Origin: Setophaga petechia
Taxonomy: Eukaryota; Chordata; Aves; Passeriformes; Parulidae
Length of the DNA stretch: 64,000 nt
Direction of reading: 5' to 3'
NCBI GenBank assembly: GCA_024362935.1
Contig: JANCRA010000007.1
Location: 17,578,003 to 17,642,002, forward strand
Shown: positions 51,598-62,800 of the stretch, piece by piece
How the letters are laid out: every line of letters begins with the position of its first letter
How positions within the stretch are numbered: the first letter of the stretch is position 1
Position numbers and translations under genes: made by a program
Notes under the pieces: generated by a model
The model's input: only the letters and a program-made list of their open reading frames with translations
Database searches by the model: none
What the model was told of the DNA's origin: nothing

Positions 51598-52150
51598 GAC
51601 GTGCGCTGGGAGCCGGAATGGGGGCAGTCGGTGTGCGCCGGGGAACCGGGGCCGTGGGGAATGGGGGCAGACGGTGTGCGCCGGGGAACCGGGGCCGTGG
51701 GGAATCGGGGCAGCCGGTGTGCGCCGGGGAACCGGAGCCGTGGGGAATCGGGGCAGCCGGTGTGCGCCGGGGAACCAGGGCCGTGGTGAACGGCGTCAGC
51801 TGGTGTGCGTCCGGGAACCTGGGCAGCTGTGGGGCTGAGCAACCGGTGTGCGCCGGGGAATTGAGGCCGTGGGGAACTGGAGCGGCTGGTGTGCGCTGGG
51901 ATCTCGCGTCTGCTGGGGAAACGGGATAGCCGAGGAACTGGGACAGGCGGTGTGCTCTGGGGAGCCGGGGTAGCTGCGGGGCTGAAGCCACCGGAGTACG
52001 CCGGGGAACTGGGGCCATGGGCATCCGGTGTGCCCTGGCGATCTGGGATAACTGAGGAACTGGGACAGGCGCTGTGCGTGGGGGAGCGGCTGCGCCCCGT
52101 GAGCTGGGCGACCAGAGCCGGTGTGCGCGCCGCGGCGCTGGGAGCAGCCT
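51598..52150. repeat. 43-bp GC-rich minisatellite
   Basis: The unit begins GGTGTGCGCCGGGGAACC. Copies start at 51630, 51673, 51716, 51759, 51802 and 51845, each 43 bp apart. Degenerate or length-altered copies follow to about 52150, and a partial copy precedes at 51598. Copies become more divergent to the right. Open frames across it in several frames are by-products of the GC-rich repeat. Confidence 0.9.
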
Positions 52151-52331
52151 GCGGGAGTCGCTGCGACACCAGTGGGACCTGTGACTACCGTGGCCCACTG
52201 TGCCGCCCGGCACTCCCCGCCGCGGTCCGCTGCCTCAGTCCCCTCCCGGTAGCGCGCTCCGCCGCCAGGGCGCGGCCAGGGGCGGGGCCGAAGGTGGGAT
52301 GGCGGGGCGCGCGCACTTCCGCCCGCCGCCG

Positions 52332-52339
52332 TGACGTCA
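52332..52339. promoter_or_regulatory. FBXL15: cAMP response element
   Basis: TGACGTCA is the full palindromic CREB/ATF site. It is placed just upstream of the likely FBXL15 first exon, as usual for functional sites of this kind. Confidence 0.6.
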
Positions 52340-52377
52340 CGGGCGGCCGCCGGTGTCCAGGGCGGGTGCGGCGCCGG

Positions 52378-52412
52378 ATGGAGCGGCCGGGGGAGCCCCG
52401 CCGGGGCCGCAG
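52378..52412 (+). CDS. FBXL15: FBXL15 probable first coding exon
   Basis: ATG at 52378 starts [11 protein letters not shown] and ends in phase 2 at a donor (gccgcag|gtaccg). Joining it to an acceptor at 53266 (ctcctgcag) keeps one frame into the F-box. The start resembles human MEPPMEP. Joining to the stronger-looking acceptor at 53220 instead brings an early stop, making this a short upstream ORF. Confidence 0.5.
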
Positions 52413-55267
52413 GTACCGGGGAGCCGGGGAAAGGCAGGGCAGGGCGTTACAAGGCAAGGCAAGACAAAGCAAAGCAAGGCTGGGCTGGGCTGGGCGCGCT
52501 GCGGCGGGCAGCGGGACGGTGTCCTGGTCTCGGCGGCCGCCCCGCTGCGGCGGCGGGGCTGCCCGGGGGCGGCTCTGGGGCCAAGCGAGGCCCCTTGGGA
52601 CGGCGGGACGGGAATGGCCTCGGGTGAGGACCCCCCCCAAGTGCGGACTGTGCTGGGGCCGAGTGTAACTGCGGCCTCCAGCCGCAGTTCGGTGGGCTTT
52701 GGGCTGCCGGGACCCCTCTGCTCCTTCCCTTCGCGGCCCGAGGCCTCATCTTCGCAGCGACGCTGAACGTCCGCTCCTCGGAGGGAGGCTCCCTGCGGGG
52801 AGCCCGGAGCCTTGTTTCTCCCGCGGGAAGGAGCAAGCGCCTGGTCTCTCCCCCTGGCAGGATGCCCGAGTGGCCCGGCACTGGATGCAGGGACTGGCTG
52901 ACAGGTAGAGCGATGCTCGAACACGAATGCTGGGCACAGCTACTGTGTGGCTGCTGCGGTAACGCTGCAGCAACTTCTTGCTGCTTCGCTGAGGGACAGG
53001 GACTCCTTCAGCAGCTGGTGGAGAGCCCCACCCAAGCTCTCCTGGAGGGCACTGTGGGCAGGTAGACTCGGATGCCTGAGCAGTGAACGTCCCAGGCTGG
53101 GGAGGTGGTGATGCAGGCGGCAGGCACGTGCCCTGCTGATGGTTAGCCGAGGGGCTGTTACCTGTGGGCTGATTGAGGGAGTCGTCGCCGAGTCTGAGTC
53201 TTTCTTTTTGGCTGTTCTAGAGACACCCGGCAGTAGGTGTGAGCTGATCTTGCCTGGCTCCTGCAGCAGCCTGGCTCTCTGGTGTCTGATGATGAGTGTG
53301 ACCCCGACCAGGGGATGCCTCCTGGACCTGCCCTGGGAAGACATCTTGGTTCCACATATCCTCTGTCATCTGCCACTGCAGCAACTCCTGAGCTTGCAGA
53401 GGGTCAGCAAGTCATTCCAGTCTCTCATCCAGCTGTACCTGGCCAACATGCGCTGCTTTGACTCAAGCCAGGTATTGGATGGCTCTGAGGCTGGGAGAGG
53501 ACACAGATGTCCTATTGCTCTGGAAGCATCTTTGGGGAGCATCTTTGTGGGGAGAAGAAAGGGTAGGCAAGGAGGGTAGTTTCTGCTCAGAAGGTTGGGT
53601 TAATAGTTCAGGTGTCAAACTGGACAGATGGGCTTAGGGAGGAGAGGCAGTGATTCAGGGCCCAGCAATGCCAGTGTCTTGAGTAAGAGGCTCTGGGAGG
53701 AGTAAGCCTGGAAACTCCACCCAGGCCATTATGGGGCACTGGCTGGCAGTTTGGAGTTTTGGAGTGGCATGTCCTCACGAAAGTTGTGCAGTAGGTTGGG
53801 TCTGATGGGAGATAACTCTGCTTGGTCTTTAAGGAAAGTTTGTGCTATTCCTGGGAGCCATTGTCTGGGACAGACTAGAGTAGCTGCTATTCTGTGAGCA
53901 CACAGAGTGGTTTAGCAAAGGGATATTTGGAGAGCAGAGGTGTAGAGCTCATCATGAGGATATAAATGCAGGCGTGATAATGTGGGATGGAGAAACCAGA
54001 GCATAGTCTAGCTTGTGGCAGTAGCATTGGCATGAAGTGAGCAGTCTGATGGTAGAGTTTGCCTTGGGATGAGGACAGGGGATGGCTTTGGTCACTATTG
54101 TCACAGAAAAAGAGAGGAGGGGAGAGAGTATTTGGTGGGGACCAGGCTTATCTAAAACCCTGGGGGGATGCCTCATTCTTCCTGGGTTCCCCACACAGAT
54201 CGGACCTGCGATCCCTCGGGCTGCTTTTGTTAACCTGTTGAAGGACAACGAAGTTCTGCAGCAGCTGGCACTCCAGAACTGCTCCGAGTGGCTGACGGAC
54301 CGGGAGCTGCTCCCGGTCATTGGGCAGAACCACCACCTGCACCAGATCCAGCTGAAGGGCTGCGCCCAGCTCAGCCGCCACGCGCTGGTGGCCATCTCGC
54401 TGAGCTGCCCCCAGCTGCGCCAGCTCTCCCTGGCTCACTGTGAGTGGGTGGACAGCCTGTCCCTGCGCAGCCTGGCTGACCACTGCAAGGCCCTGGAGGC
54501 TGTGGACCTGACGGCCTGTCGCCAGCTGAAGGATGAGGCCATCTGCTACCTGGTGCAGAAGTGTGGCAGGCTCAAGTCTCTGTCACTGGCTGTCAATGCC
54601 AACGTGGGCGACGTGGCAGTTGAAGAGACTGCTAAGTGCTGCCCAGAGCTGGAGCACTTGGACCTCACGGGGTGTCTACGAGTCAAGAATGACTCCATCA
54701 GGTACTGAGCAACATGGGGGCCCAGGGTGGGGATGCCAGGTGTCTGGGATGGGGAGAGGGAGAGAACCAGAGAGGAAAGTCATGTTTCTTCATGCTGAAA
54801 GCAGTGAGAGCTTTGTCTGGGAGAGAAGCCACTAGCAGGCCCTTCAGGGGAAGCACTGTGTGCTATTGACAGCAAATGTCCCAGCATATCATGGAGGATA
54901 GGTCTGGGATCCGGATGTCCCTTGACTTTATCTCATACCACCATGGTGCTGTCCCCAAAGGATGGTGCATGTGTGGCACAGTCATGAGCGCTAGGGTGCT
55001 GGGAGTAAAGAGGAGTGTGAGTGGTGCACTTTTAGGAGTCCTGACTTGCAACTTGCCTATGCTGTCTTTCTTGGCAGGGTCCTGGCTGAGTACTGTCCCA
55101 AGTTGCGCTCGCTGAAGGTCAAGCATTGCCACAACGTGGCTGAGTCCAGCTTGAGCATCCTCCGGAGCCGTGGGGTGGAGCTGGATGTGGAGCCTCCGCT
55201 GCAGAGGGCTCTTGTTCTGCTGCAGGATGTGGTTGGCTTCGCCCCTTTCATCAACCTTCAGATCTAG
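52378..55267 (+). CDS. FBXL15: FBXL15, F-box and leucine-rich repeat protein 15
   Basis: FBXL15 is the substrate receptor of an SCF (SKP1-CUL1-F-box) ubiquitin ligase that targets SMURF1 and so supports BMP signalling. Coding exons read as 52378-52412 (probable), 53267-53471, 54199-54701 and 55078-55267, giving 310 residues against 300 in human. If the first exon is noncoding, translation would start at ATG 53289 or 53292, giving about 291 residues. The F-box block ([29 protein letters not shown]) is followed by leucine-rich repeats including [31 protein letters not shown] and [11 protein letters not shown], and the C-terminus [13 protein letters not shown]. The gene is convergent with CUEDC2. 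Confidence 0.95.
52413..53266 (+). other. FBXL15: FBXL15 intron 1
   Basis: The left half is still CpG island, with imperfect (GGCAAGGCAAGA)-like short repeats at 52440-52490. No further exon was recognised. Confidence 0.5.
53267..53471 (+). CDS. FBXL15: FBXL15 coding exon with the F-box
   Basis: The exon encodes the F-box, [20 protein letters not shown] onward, to CFDSSQ at donor 53471. Two adjacent in-frame ATGs (53289 and 53292) could start translation; the second has A at -3. An alternative acceptor at 53220 would lengthen the 5' part of the exon. Confidence 0.9.
53472..54198 (+). other. FBXL15: FBXL15 intron 2
   Basis: Ordinary intron sequence with nothing recognisable. It ends in acceptor ccacacag. 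Confidence 0.75.
54199..54701 (+). CDS. FBXL15: FBXL15 coding exon, leucine-rich repeats
   Basis: The 503-nt exon encodes most of the leucine-rich repeats, from [19 protein letters not shown] to [15 protein letters not shown]. The Cys-containing repeats ([22 protein letters not shown]) are the AMN1-like type. These repeats form the curved surface that binds substrate. Confidence 0.95.
55078..55267 (+). CDS. FBXL15: FBXL15 last coding exon
   Basis: The exon encodes [20 protein letters not shown], then [20 protein letters not shown], and ends FAPFINLQI with TAG at 55265-55267. It matches the human C-terminus closely. Confidence 0.95.
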
Positions 55268-56310
55268 AACTGCTGCTGCTGGGGAGGGGGGGACTGACAC
55301 AATGCTGGGATCCCAGAAGGATGCCGGAACGGGCTGCTGTAGGGACATGCAGAGGGAGAGGTCAGTCCCATTGGTGAGGCTGGCCTGAGTGGGGCTCACT
55401 CTTTCCTCTGGGGCTGTCTAGCAGCCACTGAGTGCTCATAAGTGGACTTCATTGGTGCCTCTGGGGAAAGTAACTCCCTCTGCAGTGGCGTGGAAAAAGC
55501 GAGTGATTTGCAGGAACACCGTGGTGCTGAACAGGTGCTTGGTCAGGCCAGCTGTTAGATAGGACTTATTATTTGTTGTATTTTAAATCTTTAAGTGGCA
55601 GCTGTCCAGAAAGCAGGGGAGTGTTTGATGGGGACCGTCCCCTGGGGTAGGTGTGCAGGGCATGCCAGCAGAACTGTGGAACAAAGCAGACCAGCTGGAG
55701 CAGAAAGAATAGCTACCAACCCTCCTCTTGGGAGAGGGCAGGCCCCTCTGGGCTCTGGGAGGAGGGCAGTGAGCCTAAGCTTCAGCCCACAGCCACTGGC
55801 TAGCCTGGCACCAAAGGACTAGCATGGCCTCAGTACAGGCAGTGTGTTTGCCCAGGCCTAGCATGCTGGTTTAGGCTGGAACAAGGTGGGAATTGTGCTC
55901 CAAATGGCAGTTTGACTGACAGAAAAATGCCAAACCTAGCTGTGCTGTCACTGAAAGCACTTGCTTATTGTCATTTGTTTCTTCCAGCATCTGACTTAGT
56001 AGTGCCCAGACCTGCTACTGTATTTTGCTCCCTGTTGTGTGGCTGGAGCTTTGGCTCTCAGCAGTGGTGAGAAATGGCAGGAGCACTGACTGCTATCAGC
56101 TGGAGTTTATGGAGAGAGCTGCAGATTGTGTTGGCAGGGGGAGCCTAGTGCTGGAGTTGAGCCTAAGCCCTTTTTATCCGCTAGGCAATTAATCAAACAG
56201 CAGCTGCATCTTGAGAACGTGATGAAGAGAGTAATTAGAGGAAGAGAGGATGACCCTGCTCATGTCTTTGGAGGTAGTGTTTTAAAGCATGTGCACGCTC
56301 TGGCTGAACT
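55268..56310 (+). other. FBXL15 3'UTR and short intergenic gap
   Basis: No coding exon was seen. There is no AATAAA or ATTAAA on the plus strand here, so FBXL15 must use a variant signal or the end was missed. An A/T-rich spot at 55560-55600 is the most likely 3' end region. Confidence 0.5.
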
Positions 56311-56679
56311 ACACACCAACTCACATCATCTTTATTAATACTGGCACTCAAAGCAACAGTGCACAAAGACTTGTTAAAAAGGTTGCTGCAAATGCACATG
56401 CCACATCTCAGATCTAAAAATGTCCCATGCAAGGAATAGCAGAGAATGCCCAGGTCCTGGAGAGCCACTGCAGTGTGCCCCGGGGGGCAGAGGGACAGCT
56501 ACACAAGGAGAGAAAAGTCTGCTCAGCCAGGTTAGTTGAGGAAGCTGAAAGCAGTGTCCTGGCTTCCAGGTTAGTTCAAGTTAGTGGCAGGTGGAGTCAA
56601 CCTCATTCCTAGCACCACACATCCATCCTGCCATGCCTGACAGTGAGGTGGAAGGTTGAAGAGCAGGAGGACCTGGCTG
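56310..56679 (-). other. CUEDC2: CUEDC2 3' untranslated region
   Basis: The 3'UTR runs from the stop codon to about 20 bases beyond the AATAAA at plus-strand 56336-56331. At about 370 bases it is short. Confidence 0.7.
56331..56336 (-). terminator. CUEDC2: CUEDC2 polyadenylation signal AATAAA
   Basis: TTTATT on the plus strand reads AATAAA on the minus strand, 344 bases after the CUEDC2 stop codon. Confidence 0.75.
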
Positions 56680-56826
56680 TCAGTGGAACTTATACTTTCT
56701 GGCTGGTTTTAGGCTGATGTAGGTTCTCTTCATCTCCTCACTCTCAGGCTTCTTGATGTCTTTGTACCTCTCTCCTTTTGTGCTCACCACCTGGTTATCA
56801 ATATAGCGGATCAACTTCTTGGGAGC
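56680..56826 (-). CDS. CUEDC2: CUEDC2 last coding exon
   Basis: The exon encodes [20 protein letters not shown] and ends [12 protein letters not shown] with TGA at 56682-56680. It is the best-conserved part of the protein. Confidence 0.96.
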   Translation of the reverse strand, partial: APKKLIRYIDNQVVSTKGERYKDIKKPESEEMKRTYISLKPARKYKFH

Positions 56827-59800
56827 CTGGAGAGGAAAGATATCAACACCAAGTGGATGGACAGCCACACTGTTAGAGAAATGGCAGGGGCAAGCAAAAG
56901 CAGAGCTGCACTATGGGACGTGGGTGGGTGGGCTGCTTTACCATTGTCTGTGTTGGGAATCTTGGCCAAAACTGGGAAGGGTGCTATGTGATGGGAGGGA
57001 GCAAGAGCCGTGGTAGTCAGCAAAGGTAAGAACTGACATTTCCTGCAGCACCTTAGCTGAGCTACTATTCCCTCTCTGACTGACAGGTTCTATGAACAGA
57101 CCTGCCTTTGGCCTGCCCTGTTGTTTTTTTTGGACTTGCAGCCTGGTTTTATTTTAACCTTTGGGACATTTAAACTGCTGGTGAGCTGGGCCTGCTTACC
57201 TCTCTGGGTGGAGCTGGCCGATGTGTTTTCTGATCGTCTGCACTATCCACCATCATGTATCTGAAACACAAGAAGCATTCAGTGAACACTCTTAACATAC
57301 ATTGCTGGGGGCTACTCACAGCCTATGTCTCTTCTCCCCTGGCTGGTTTGTGTCCTACTTGCCTAGATTGCAGCTAGGAAAACTTGATGTTCCCCTCTGG
57401 GTGAAATGGGCAAGAAGTATGACACCCTTCTGGTGAGAATCTAGCGGGATTCTCCTGGAGTGCCATCCTTAGCTGTATGTGAAGGGTATTGAAAACTCAG
57501 GTGGTTGAGAATGCTGACAGCTACTGCAGAACTGAGAGAGGTACTGAGGTCTGCTGTGTTCTGCCATCAGGGCAGCTTTGTTCCTTCTCAGTGCTACTGA
57601 TGGCAGCCAAATGAGACATATGTGAGATTACAGGACCAATCTGTCTGCTTTTGCCCCGAATGATGGTGTTCCTTTCACACTCCTACTACTACCTGACTGT
57701 GAAATAGGTCTGTGCTGGAAGCAACTTGATAAAAGCATCACCTCATTTCCTATGTAACTGAAACATCAGGGTCCAAGCATTTGCTTGCTGTACTGCTGAG
57801 TTGCTACTCTGAGATTTTGGTGCTGGTTTAGCACAGGTGACCATGACTTCTCCCTCAGTAGTTAGTATAGTTACTCTTGTGTATCTTCAGCTATGGCGAT
57901 CTGCTTTCTGTACCTGTGCTTGAGTGATGTTTAAAGTACAGGATGTTGCCAAAATGTCATTAAAGTGAAGTTCTCAGAAACATAAGAAGAAGCTGGTGGT
58001 TTTTTGTTCCCTTGCCTGTCCCTCTGAAATGAGCCTGCACAGGAGATGGGCAAGGACAAGGATTACTACTTCTGCCTGTATGCTTTTCTGCCTTGCTTTA
58101 TCTTTCCTAGCCTTTTGACTGTTTATTTTGTCCCTGGGGAGAATGTAAAGTGGAAGAGATGTGGCTGGATAGATGTGTGGAAGCTGTATGTCTGCATGAG
58201 GATACTCATGAAAGATGTGATCTTAAAGCAGATAGATGAAACCACAGTGTGGGTTCTCCCATTGAGAATTCTGTTTGAATGCTTTTAGAAATGAATATAG
58301 ACAAACTAATCTTAAGCTACTTTCATTCCCAAGAAGTTCATAGGACCAAAGAGAGGTTTCTTTAAATGCATTGAATTCACACCTTCAGCAATTGAGATTT
58401 AATCTTCCCAGTGCTCTTGTACAGGCAGTCTCTTGAAGGTATCTTTAACCTTGTTTGGACTATCTCCAAGAATGGAGGTATGAATGAGTTACTGTAGTTC
58501 TACAGGTCACCATGTGTTTGTTACCTGAGCTGCAGCATGATGTTTGTGCCTTGAACCTTTAACCAGGACCTCAGCTAACAGCACTGTGACTTACACTGCA
58601 TCTGTAGGAGGCTGAAACCTTGCATGCAGCCACTGCTGTGACCCAGCTGGTACAGGTCATGTGCTTCTGTGCCAGAGCTCTAAAAGAAACCAAACCTGTT
58701 CTGTTGTTTAGGTTTTGTGGGTTGTTTGTTTGGGTTTTCTGTGTGTATGTGTTTGGTTAGTTGGTTTTTTATTTTTTTTTCCTTTTTCCAAGCTGATGAT
58801 TGTATTTGTGCTTAGATGTGTTCAGCCAATACCCACCCCTATATATTACAGACCACACTGTTCCCCAAACCTCTTCATTGATTTGGAGCAAAACAAGGGG
58901 TTCTTTGCTGCTGGGTACTTACTTCTGTAGGATGACCTGTTTTAGCTCCTCGTGGTTGGGTGCTCTGCGAGGCCGTGCCAGTTCCTGGGAGGAGACAAGT
59001 TGGTGTGTGAATAGCACAACAACAGAGCACACAGCTTACCTGCTAGCTCAGTGAACCCAGCTGCAGGTGGAGCACTGCGGGGGAAAGGGGTGCCAGCCAC
59101 AGCTCCACTGGGGTCCTGCCTTGGTGGGCACAGCCTATACTAAGAGAGCCAGGGGAAGGAGAGGAGCTGTTGCTCTGCATGATCCTCCTGGCTTATTGCA
59201 CATGAAGTTTCTGTGGTCAAAATTTCTGCTTGTAGCAGACAGCTGTGGCACCTGTATGTCCCTGAGTTCTGCCCTGCTCCTTGGCCCACTGCCACCCTGG
59301 TCAGAGTACAGTACCTTCACACTCACACCTGCTGGGCCAATTTCCACCTTCTCCTCCACAATTAACTGCACTGCCTCTTCCAAGTTCCCCAAGGTCATGG
59401 CAAGAGCCTTCTCTGCCTGGCTCACAGTACAGGCTGGGAACATCTCCAGGAGCAGCTCCACCCCATCCTTCAAGTCAGCACCTTCCTAGTTGGAGAAAGA
59501 GACAGTAAGTTGGGGATGCAGTGAGGAGAGGGCTACTGAAAAGGGGCTCTGTTTTTTCATAGGAAATTCAGCTTGAAAGCTCTCTCTCCTTACCACCATT
59601 ACTAAATCTGATTCCTGAAGCTAACAGGGGACTGTATCTTTGGAAAGACCAACTCCTCTCACTCTCCTTTGATCTCCTCCCTCTGTATTTCACCTTGCTT
59701 TAAAGCACGGCTCCTGTAACCTGACTCATCTGTGTGGCCATGCTTAAGAGTGAGTGAGCTTCCTCGACCCTGTGGTGCGAATGAAGTTATATGTACTTTG

Positions 59801-62800
59801 ATTAGAAAGGAAAGGGCCTGCTAAACACTGACCTGATGCTACATCAGAAGGCATCACCATAGCAGCATTTGCTAGAACGCTGTGGACATAGAATGCTTGT
59901 ACTGCAGAGCAGGAATAGATCAGTACTGGAGAAACAGCAAGCAAGGTGTGGGGGAGGAAGTTGGGGTTGATGTAGAAGGCACTGCAGTACCTGTAGCTGA
60001 AGGCACTGGGACAGGCTCTCTCAGCCATTGCTCTTGCTTACCCTTTCCAGCCACTGAAAAGGATGAGCCAGAGCATTGGCTCACAGTCTGTCAGCACATA
60101 ATTTTCTGACAGTCTTGCTCAGGCCACACAATGGAGAAGATCATGGACAGAAGTGATGCTGTGTCACAGCCTATGCTGTCCAGAGCTGGAAAATGCCCTC
60201 AGGTGGTGCTGGTAGCCTAGTGCTGCGTGCCTGTCCCAGTGTTCCTGCTCCTCTGCGGGGTACTCATACCTGGGCCCCGGCTCCGTCTGTTACAGTGCAC
60301 AGTCTTTCCCCGTTGCAGGCTCCAGCTCCAGCCTCCTGGCCCTTGGTGAGATCTTCAGAGGACGCTTCACTCCTGCTTTCCACAGCCTTTTGGCCAAGTT
60401 TTTCTTAAAGACACAGTGATATCTCCTGAGGAACAGTCCCACTAAGGCTAGAGCTCTGTGCTTTCTGTTGGCATTAGATTGCTAGTGCATTGTGTGCCAG
60501 AGCAAATCTCTTCTTAAGAGACAATACTTGGAAGCACTACTGTTTCTCCTGCCTTCAGCAGGGATAGCTGCAGCTCTGCTCCCACTGATCTGCAGGAAGC
60601 CAGTGCTAGCACATGCTGGAGTGCCTGAGTTCTGCATTTCCAGGCTGTAAAGGGCATGGGCTGCTTGCAAATTCAATTACACTTTTCAATTCTCAGTCCA
60701 CTAGTGCTTCGGTTGTGGATACTTCTATTTCTAAGAATTCCCTGGTATTTGCTCTTTGAACTAAGGTGTAGTTTTGATTTTAAACTTGGGAATACACTGT
60801 GGTAGTCTCAGGCTGCATGCAAGCCAGCACATCCTGTGATCAGGTTACTCTGATGCGTCTCTTTTTTTACAGGCTCTTTTTCCCACTGTAGGAATAACCG
60901 TTTCACTTTTGTTCTGTCCTAAGACTGGAATGGTGCTTTCCTTCCACACTCTGGCTACATCAGAATCCTCAAAGGGTAGGATGCAGGGGAGCAGAGCAGA
61001 AGAATTTGTCAAGTTCAAGAAAGCAGCAAGAAAGATAAAAGACAGGACTGTCTATTCTACATTGTGTAGCCTTCTGGCAAGGCAGCAGTGATGTTGCTAG
61101 ACCAGCAAAACTCAGACTGGTTTTGTCCTGAAAGATTTGATATCCAGGCACTGCAACCTGTCTGTTCTTGAGTGGAAAGTACCCATGGAGTTAATTGATA
61201 CAGCAATCCAGCTGGCCTGTGAATGCTGAGGTTAGAAAGGGTCATTGTCACAGCGTAGTCTTCCGCAGTCCTGCACAGTGCAGGTCAGAGCACATCACTG
61301 ATTTTGCATCTGTGCCAGGGTTCATGGATGAACAGGAAAGTGAGCTTTGAGGATGCTCAAAGTTAGATGTGATACATGCACTCAGCTGGATACCCTATTT
61401 GATGATGTACCTGATAAAGGCTGCCCAGTGGTAGTGCTTCTTAGGCAGACGGCTATCAGAGGCAGGCAGAAATCCTCTTTCAGAATTAACTTACTGCAGA
61501 ATTTCAACAAGCAGCCCTGAATTAGTTATTTCTTTCTTATTACTCTGGCTTTGATCTCAATAGAAGTATTTGGAGAACTGATCAAGTGTTTTTCACTTCA
61601 GTATGTCTTGGACAGTATTCCGTATGACTCTAACCTCCCACCTCCCATTTTTTGATGTGAAAAACCTGACTGTTGGAAAAAAAACCCCAAACCTGTCAAT
61701 CAATTTGGGCCACCTTATGAGTTCCTAACTGTGACAAACAAGTTGTACTTTTTCTGTGACATTGTTCAACTCCAAATATTAAGGCTAAAAACATGTACAG
61801 ATCTTGTGCTGACATTGTTTGTGAACTCACCTTTGTTGCGAGCTTCACAAAGCCTTTCTGAGAGGGAGAACATCATTTCACAAACATCCCCACTGCAAGA
61901 GACAGAAGCTGTGTAATAAGCATGAGGAATAAAATACTTGGAATACTCTCCCACTTGGCTACCATTTAATAGAAAGACAAGGTACAGAAAGACAAGGCTT
62001 GATGGGAAGCCCAGTAAAATCAACCGGTATTTCAGATTACCAAGGACCTGCTTGCAAACTATATTAGGATTAGCATCTGTGTATTCAGGCAAAGAGTGAC
62101 TTATCATGATGGTTCAGGTTTAGTACTAATACATTTTCAACTGGGTTTAACAAAAGAATTTGTAGTACTGGGGGTCTTGGGGCCACGCCCTTGATGCATG
62201 GCATACACATACAAACCAGTAACAATCACATACCTGTGGATTTCTGCAAAACCAGGGATATATGCCTCCATCATTTCCACAAAGGTGTCCATGTCAAAAG
62301 TCTCTTCAGGGGACTCTGGTGAGCCCAGCTCTTCCAGGACACCCGTGATGTAAGAGAAGAAAACATCATCCATCCCACTGGAGACAAAGAGAACACAGAC
62401 AGCAGGGTCAACAGGCCCATTTTTTCCTTTCTCTCCATCCCCATTCTGCCTAACCTTGTGTCTTTCTAATACAGCAGCAGGACCTACGTGACTGTATGTT
62501 ATGAGGAGATACCATCCCGAAAGGCCAAGTAGCAGGTGGTCAGTGGTTGAGAGGGAAGCATTAACAGATAAACAGTGCATGTGTTCCTACTTCCTGGGCA
62601 GCACTGAATGAAAGTCCCAGTGTGTGTTCAAGAGGCTGTGCTCCTGTGGGTGCTTCAGCTGAGCTAACCAAAATATTCCAGGTGTTCAAGACCTTGGCTG
62701 TTCTATATTGACTGGTATTTCAGGTGAGTTACACTTTCTGTGGGATACAGTGTTCCCTGCTTGCTGCTCTCCACGCTGGTGTCACTGCTGCCACCAGCTG

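Larger units (their letters stand above)
51000..52900. promoter_or_regulatory. FBXL15: CpG island spanning the FBXL15 promoter
   Basis: About 1.9 kb of CpG-rich DNA precedes FBXL15. It includes a perfect NRF1-type site TGCGCATGCGCG at 51568-51579 and a palindromic CRE (TGACGTCA) at 52332-52339, 39 bases before the upstream candidate ATG. The middle is occupied by a 43-bp minisatellite. Confidence 0.7.

Noticed and set aside
51395..52213. Minus-strand open frame of 272 codons rich in Pro, Arg and His
   Set aside because: It is the translation of the 43-bp minisatellite in a GC-rich island. The repeat length is not a multiple of three and the peptide matches no family I know.
61049..61091. Possible additional CUEDC2 exon between 60404 and 61830
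   Set aside because: Exons 61831-61892 and 60270-60403 already join in phase, and nothing between them matches the family.
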